DNA of 64,000 nt from an uncultured Eubacteriales bacterium (lineage in GTDB: Bacteria > Bacillota > Clostridia > Christensenellales > CAG-138): NCBI GenBank assembly GCA_900544555.1, contig UQWD01000012.1, forward strand, positions 1-64,000, given 5' to 3'. Shown here piece by piece: positions 63,484-64,000 of this stretch. The stretch's first letter is position 1; each line of letters opens with the position of its first letter. Under the pieces are notes generated by a model. The model ran no database searches, was not told where the DNA came from, and worked only from the letters and a program-made list of their open reading frames with translations. The position numbers and the translations under genes were made by a program.

Positions 63484-64000
63484 GACGTTCCTCCTCGTTT
63501 GTTTTTGTTATAATAAGCGTCCGGCGTGTAAAAGGCGTAACCCGCGCTTCGTCGCAGACGCAGTGGCCATAAACGTATAAGACGCGCCCATCGCTTGCCA
63601 GCAGCGGCGTTTCCCTGTCCGCGCGGGCGGTCTTTTTATCGATAAAATAGGATTTCAATTTGCGGCTTCCCGGCGCGCCCAACGGATGGAATCTATCCCC
63701 GTCCCTTCGGCTGCGCACTTTTATGGCGGATGGCAGCTTATCAAAATCCAGATAAGCTGCGTCCGGGCGTTTTTCGAGTACCGGGCCGTTGAGGACTTTG
63801 GCGTGAAACACGCCCCACGGCGTTTGCGTATCGCCCGGAATAATGAGATCCGCTTCATAATAGCGTTTCGGCTCGGGGCAGCCCACGCGCAGCCGCCCAT
63901 ACTCCACCCACGCCGAGCCGTTTGGGAGTGAAACGCTTGAGCCGGTAGCGGCTGTGAGGAGGCCTTCGACCATCCCAACATGCTTTCGCGCAATATCTGT
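63476..64000 (-). CDS. tilS: tRNA(Ile)-lysidine synthase, C-terminal part (runs off the window)
   Basis: The frame is open to the right edge of the window (DIARKHVGMVEGLL). The C-terminal substrate-binding region is recognised by RRDGDRFHPLGAPGSRKLKSYFIDKK. TilS changes C34 of tRNA-Ile2 to lysidine so that it reads AUA. Its end overlaps hpt. The ATPase N-terminus is outside the window. Confidence 0.92.
   Translation of the reverse strand, partial: TDIARKHVGMVEGLLTAATGSSVSLPNGSAWVEYGRLRVGCPEPKRYYEADLIIPGDTQTPWGVFHAKVLNGPVLEKRPDAAYLDFDKLPSAIKVRSRRDGDRFHPLGAPGSRKLKSYFIDKKTARADRETPLLASDGRVLYVYGHCVCDEARVTPFTRRTLIITKTNEEERHG

Noticed and set aside
1..64000. CRISPR array or rRNA genes
   Set aside because: I saw no regularly spaced repeats and no rRNA; the only RNA signals are the tmRNA end and the T-box.

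Overview
The window looks like the chromosome of a Gram-positive Clostridia-type anaerobe. The support is a SpoIID homologue, a methionine T-box leader in front of metG, a FloA/NfeD cluster, strong AGGAGG-type ribosome binding sites with SigA-like promoters, a YugP-type peptidase and a YhgE-like secretion/ABC module. The GC-rich core codon use (many GCG, CGC and GGC codons) fits the moderately GC-rich gut Clostridia; I cannot name a genus from sequence alone.

Layout. (1) 1-2775: the end of a prophage, with endolysin, small membrane protein, Cro/C1-type repressor, broken antirepressor and holin. It stops at a displaced 3' end of a tmRNA-like gene that still carries its terminator, so this is probably one attachment end. 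(2) 3.1-14.4 kb: a second phage-type replication module on the minus strand (primase/VapE helicase, family A DNA polymerase, DUF2815, DUF2800, antirepressor, tandem serine recombinases). It is a fossil: at least five genes carry frameshifts or stop codons, and the VapE gene has been fused by deletion to the back half of a serine recombinase. (3) 14.8-25.95 kb: an apparently intact nine-gene operon on the plus strand (Phd-like antitoxin, hsdM, hsdS, hsdR, an ImmA-like protease, a GIY-YIG nuclease, an AlbA/HATPase protein, a small helical protein and a Cdd1-type helix-hairpin-helix protein). Several genes overlap by 4 bases. This is the best candidate for an extended defence system. (4) 26-31.6 kb: debris, including a broken DUF3795 gene, a VOC protein, an IS91-like element with a broken integrase, a long hairpin, a second holin, a C1-like repressor and a serine recombinase fragment.

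(5) 31.8-64.0 kb: ordinary chromosome. It carries a GNAT acetyltransferase; a DUF4173/XRE/DUF2975 membrane regulator set; an SDR; a PLP-dependent alpha-oxoamine synthase; a lipoprotein; an ABC ATPase/FtsX permease/YhgE-like operon; an MFS-like carrier; Mrp; HtrA; a MATE exporter; YugP peptidase; SpoIID; an NfeD/FloA membrane cluster; a MalEFG-type sugar importer; T-box-metG-tatD; a second SDR; hpt; and the 3' part of tilS, which runs off the right edge.

The accessory part (1-31.6 kb) is a pile-up of elements, two of them dead. Recombinase and integrase remnants occur at both ends, and the defence operon sits inside it. Everything was read by eye from the sequence and translations; family names are from recognised motifs, not searches.
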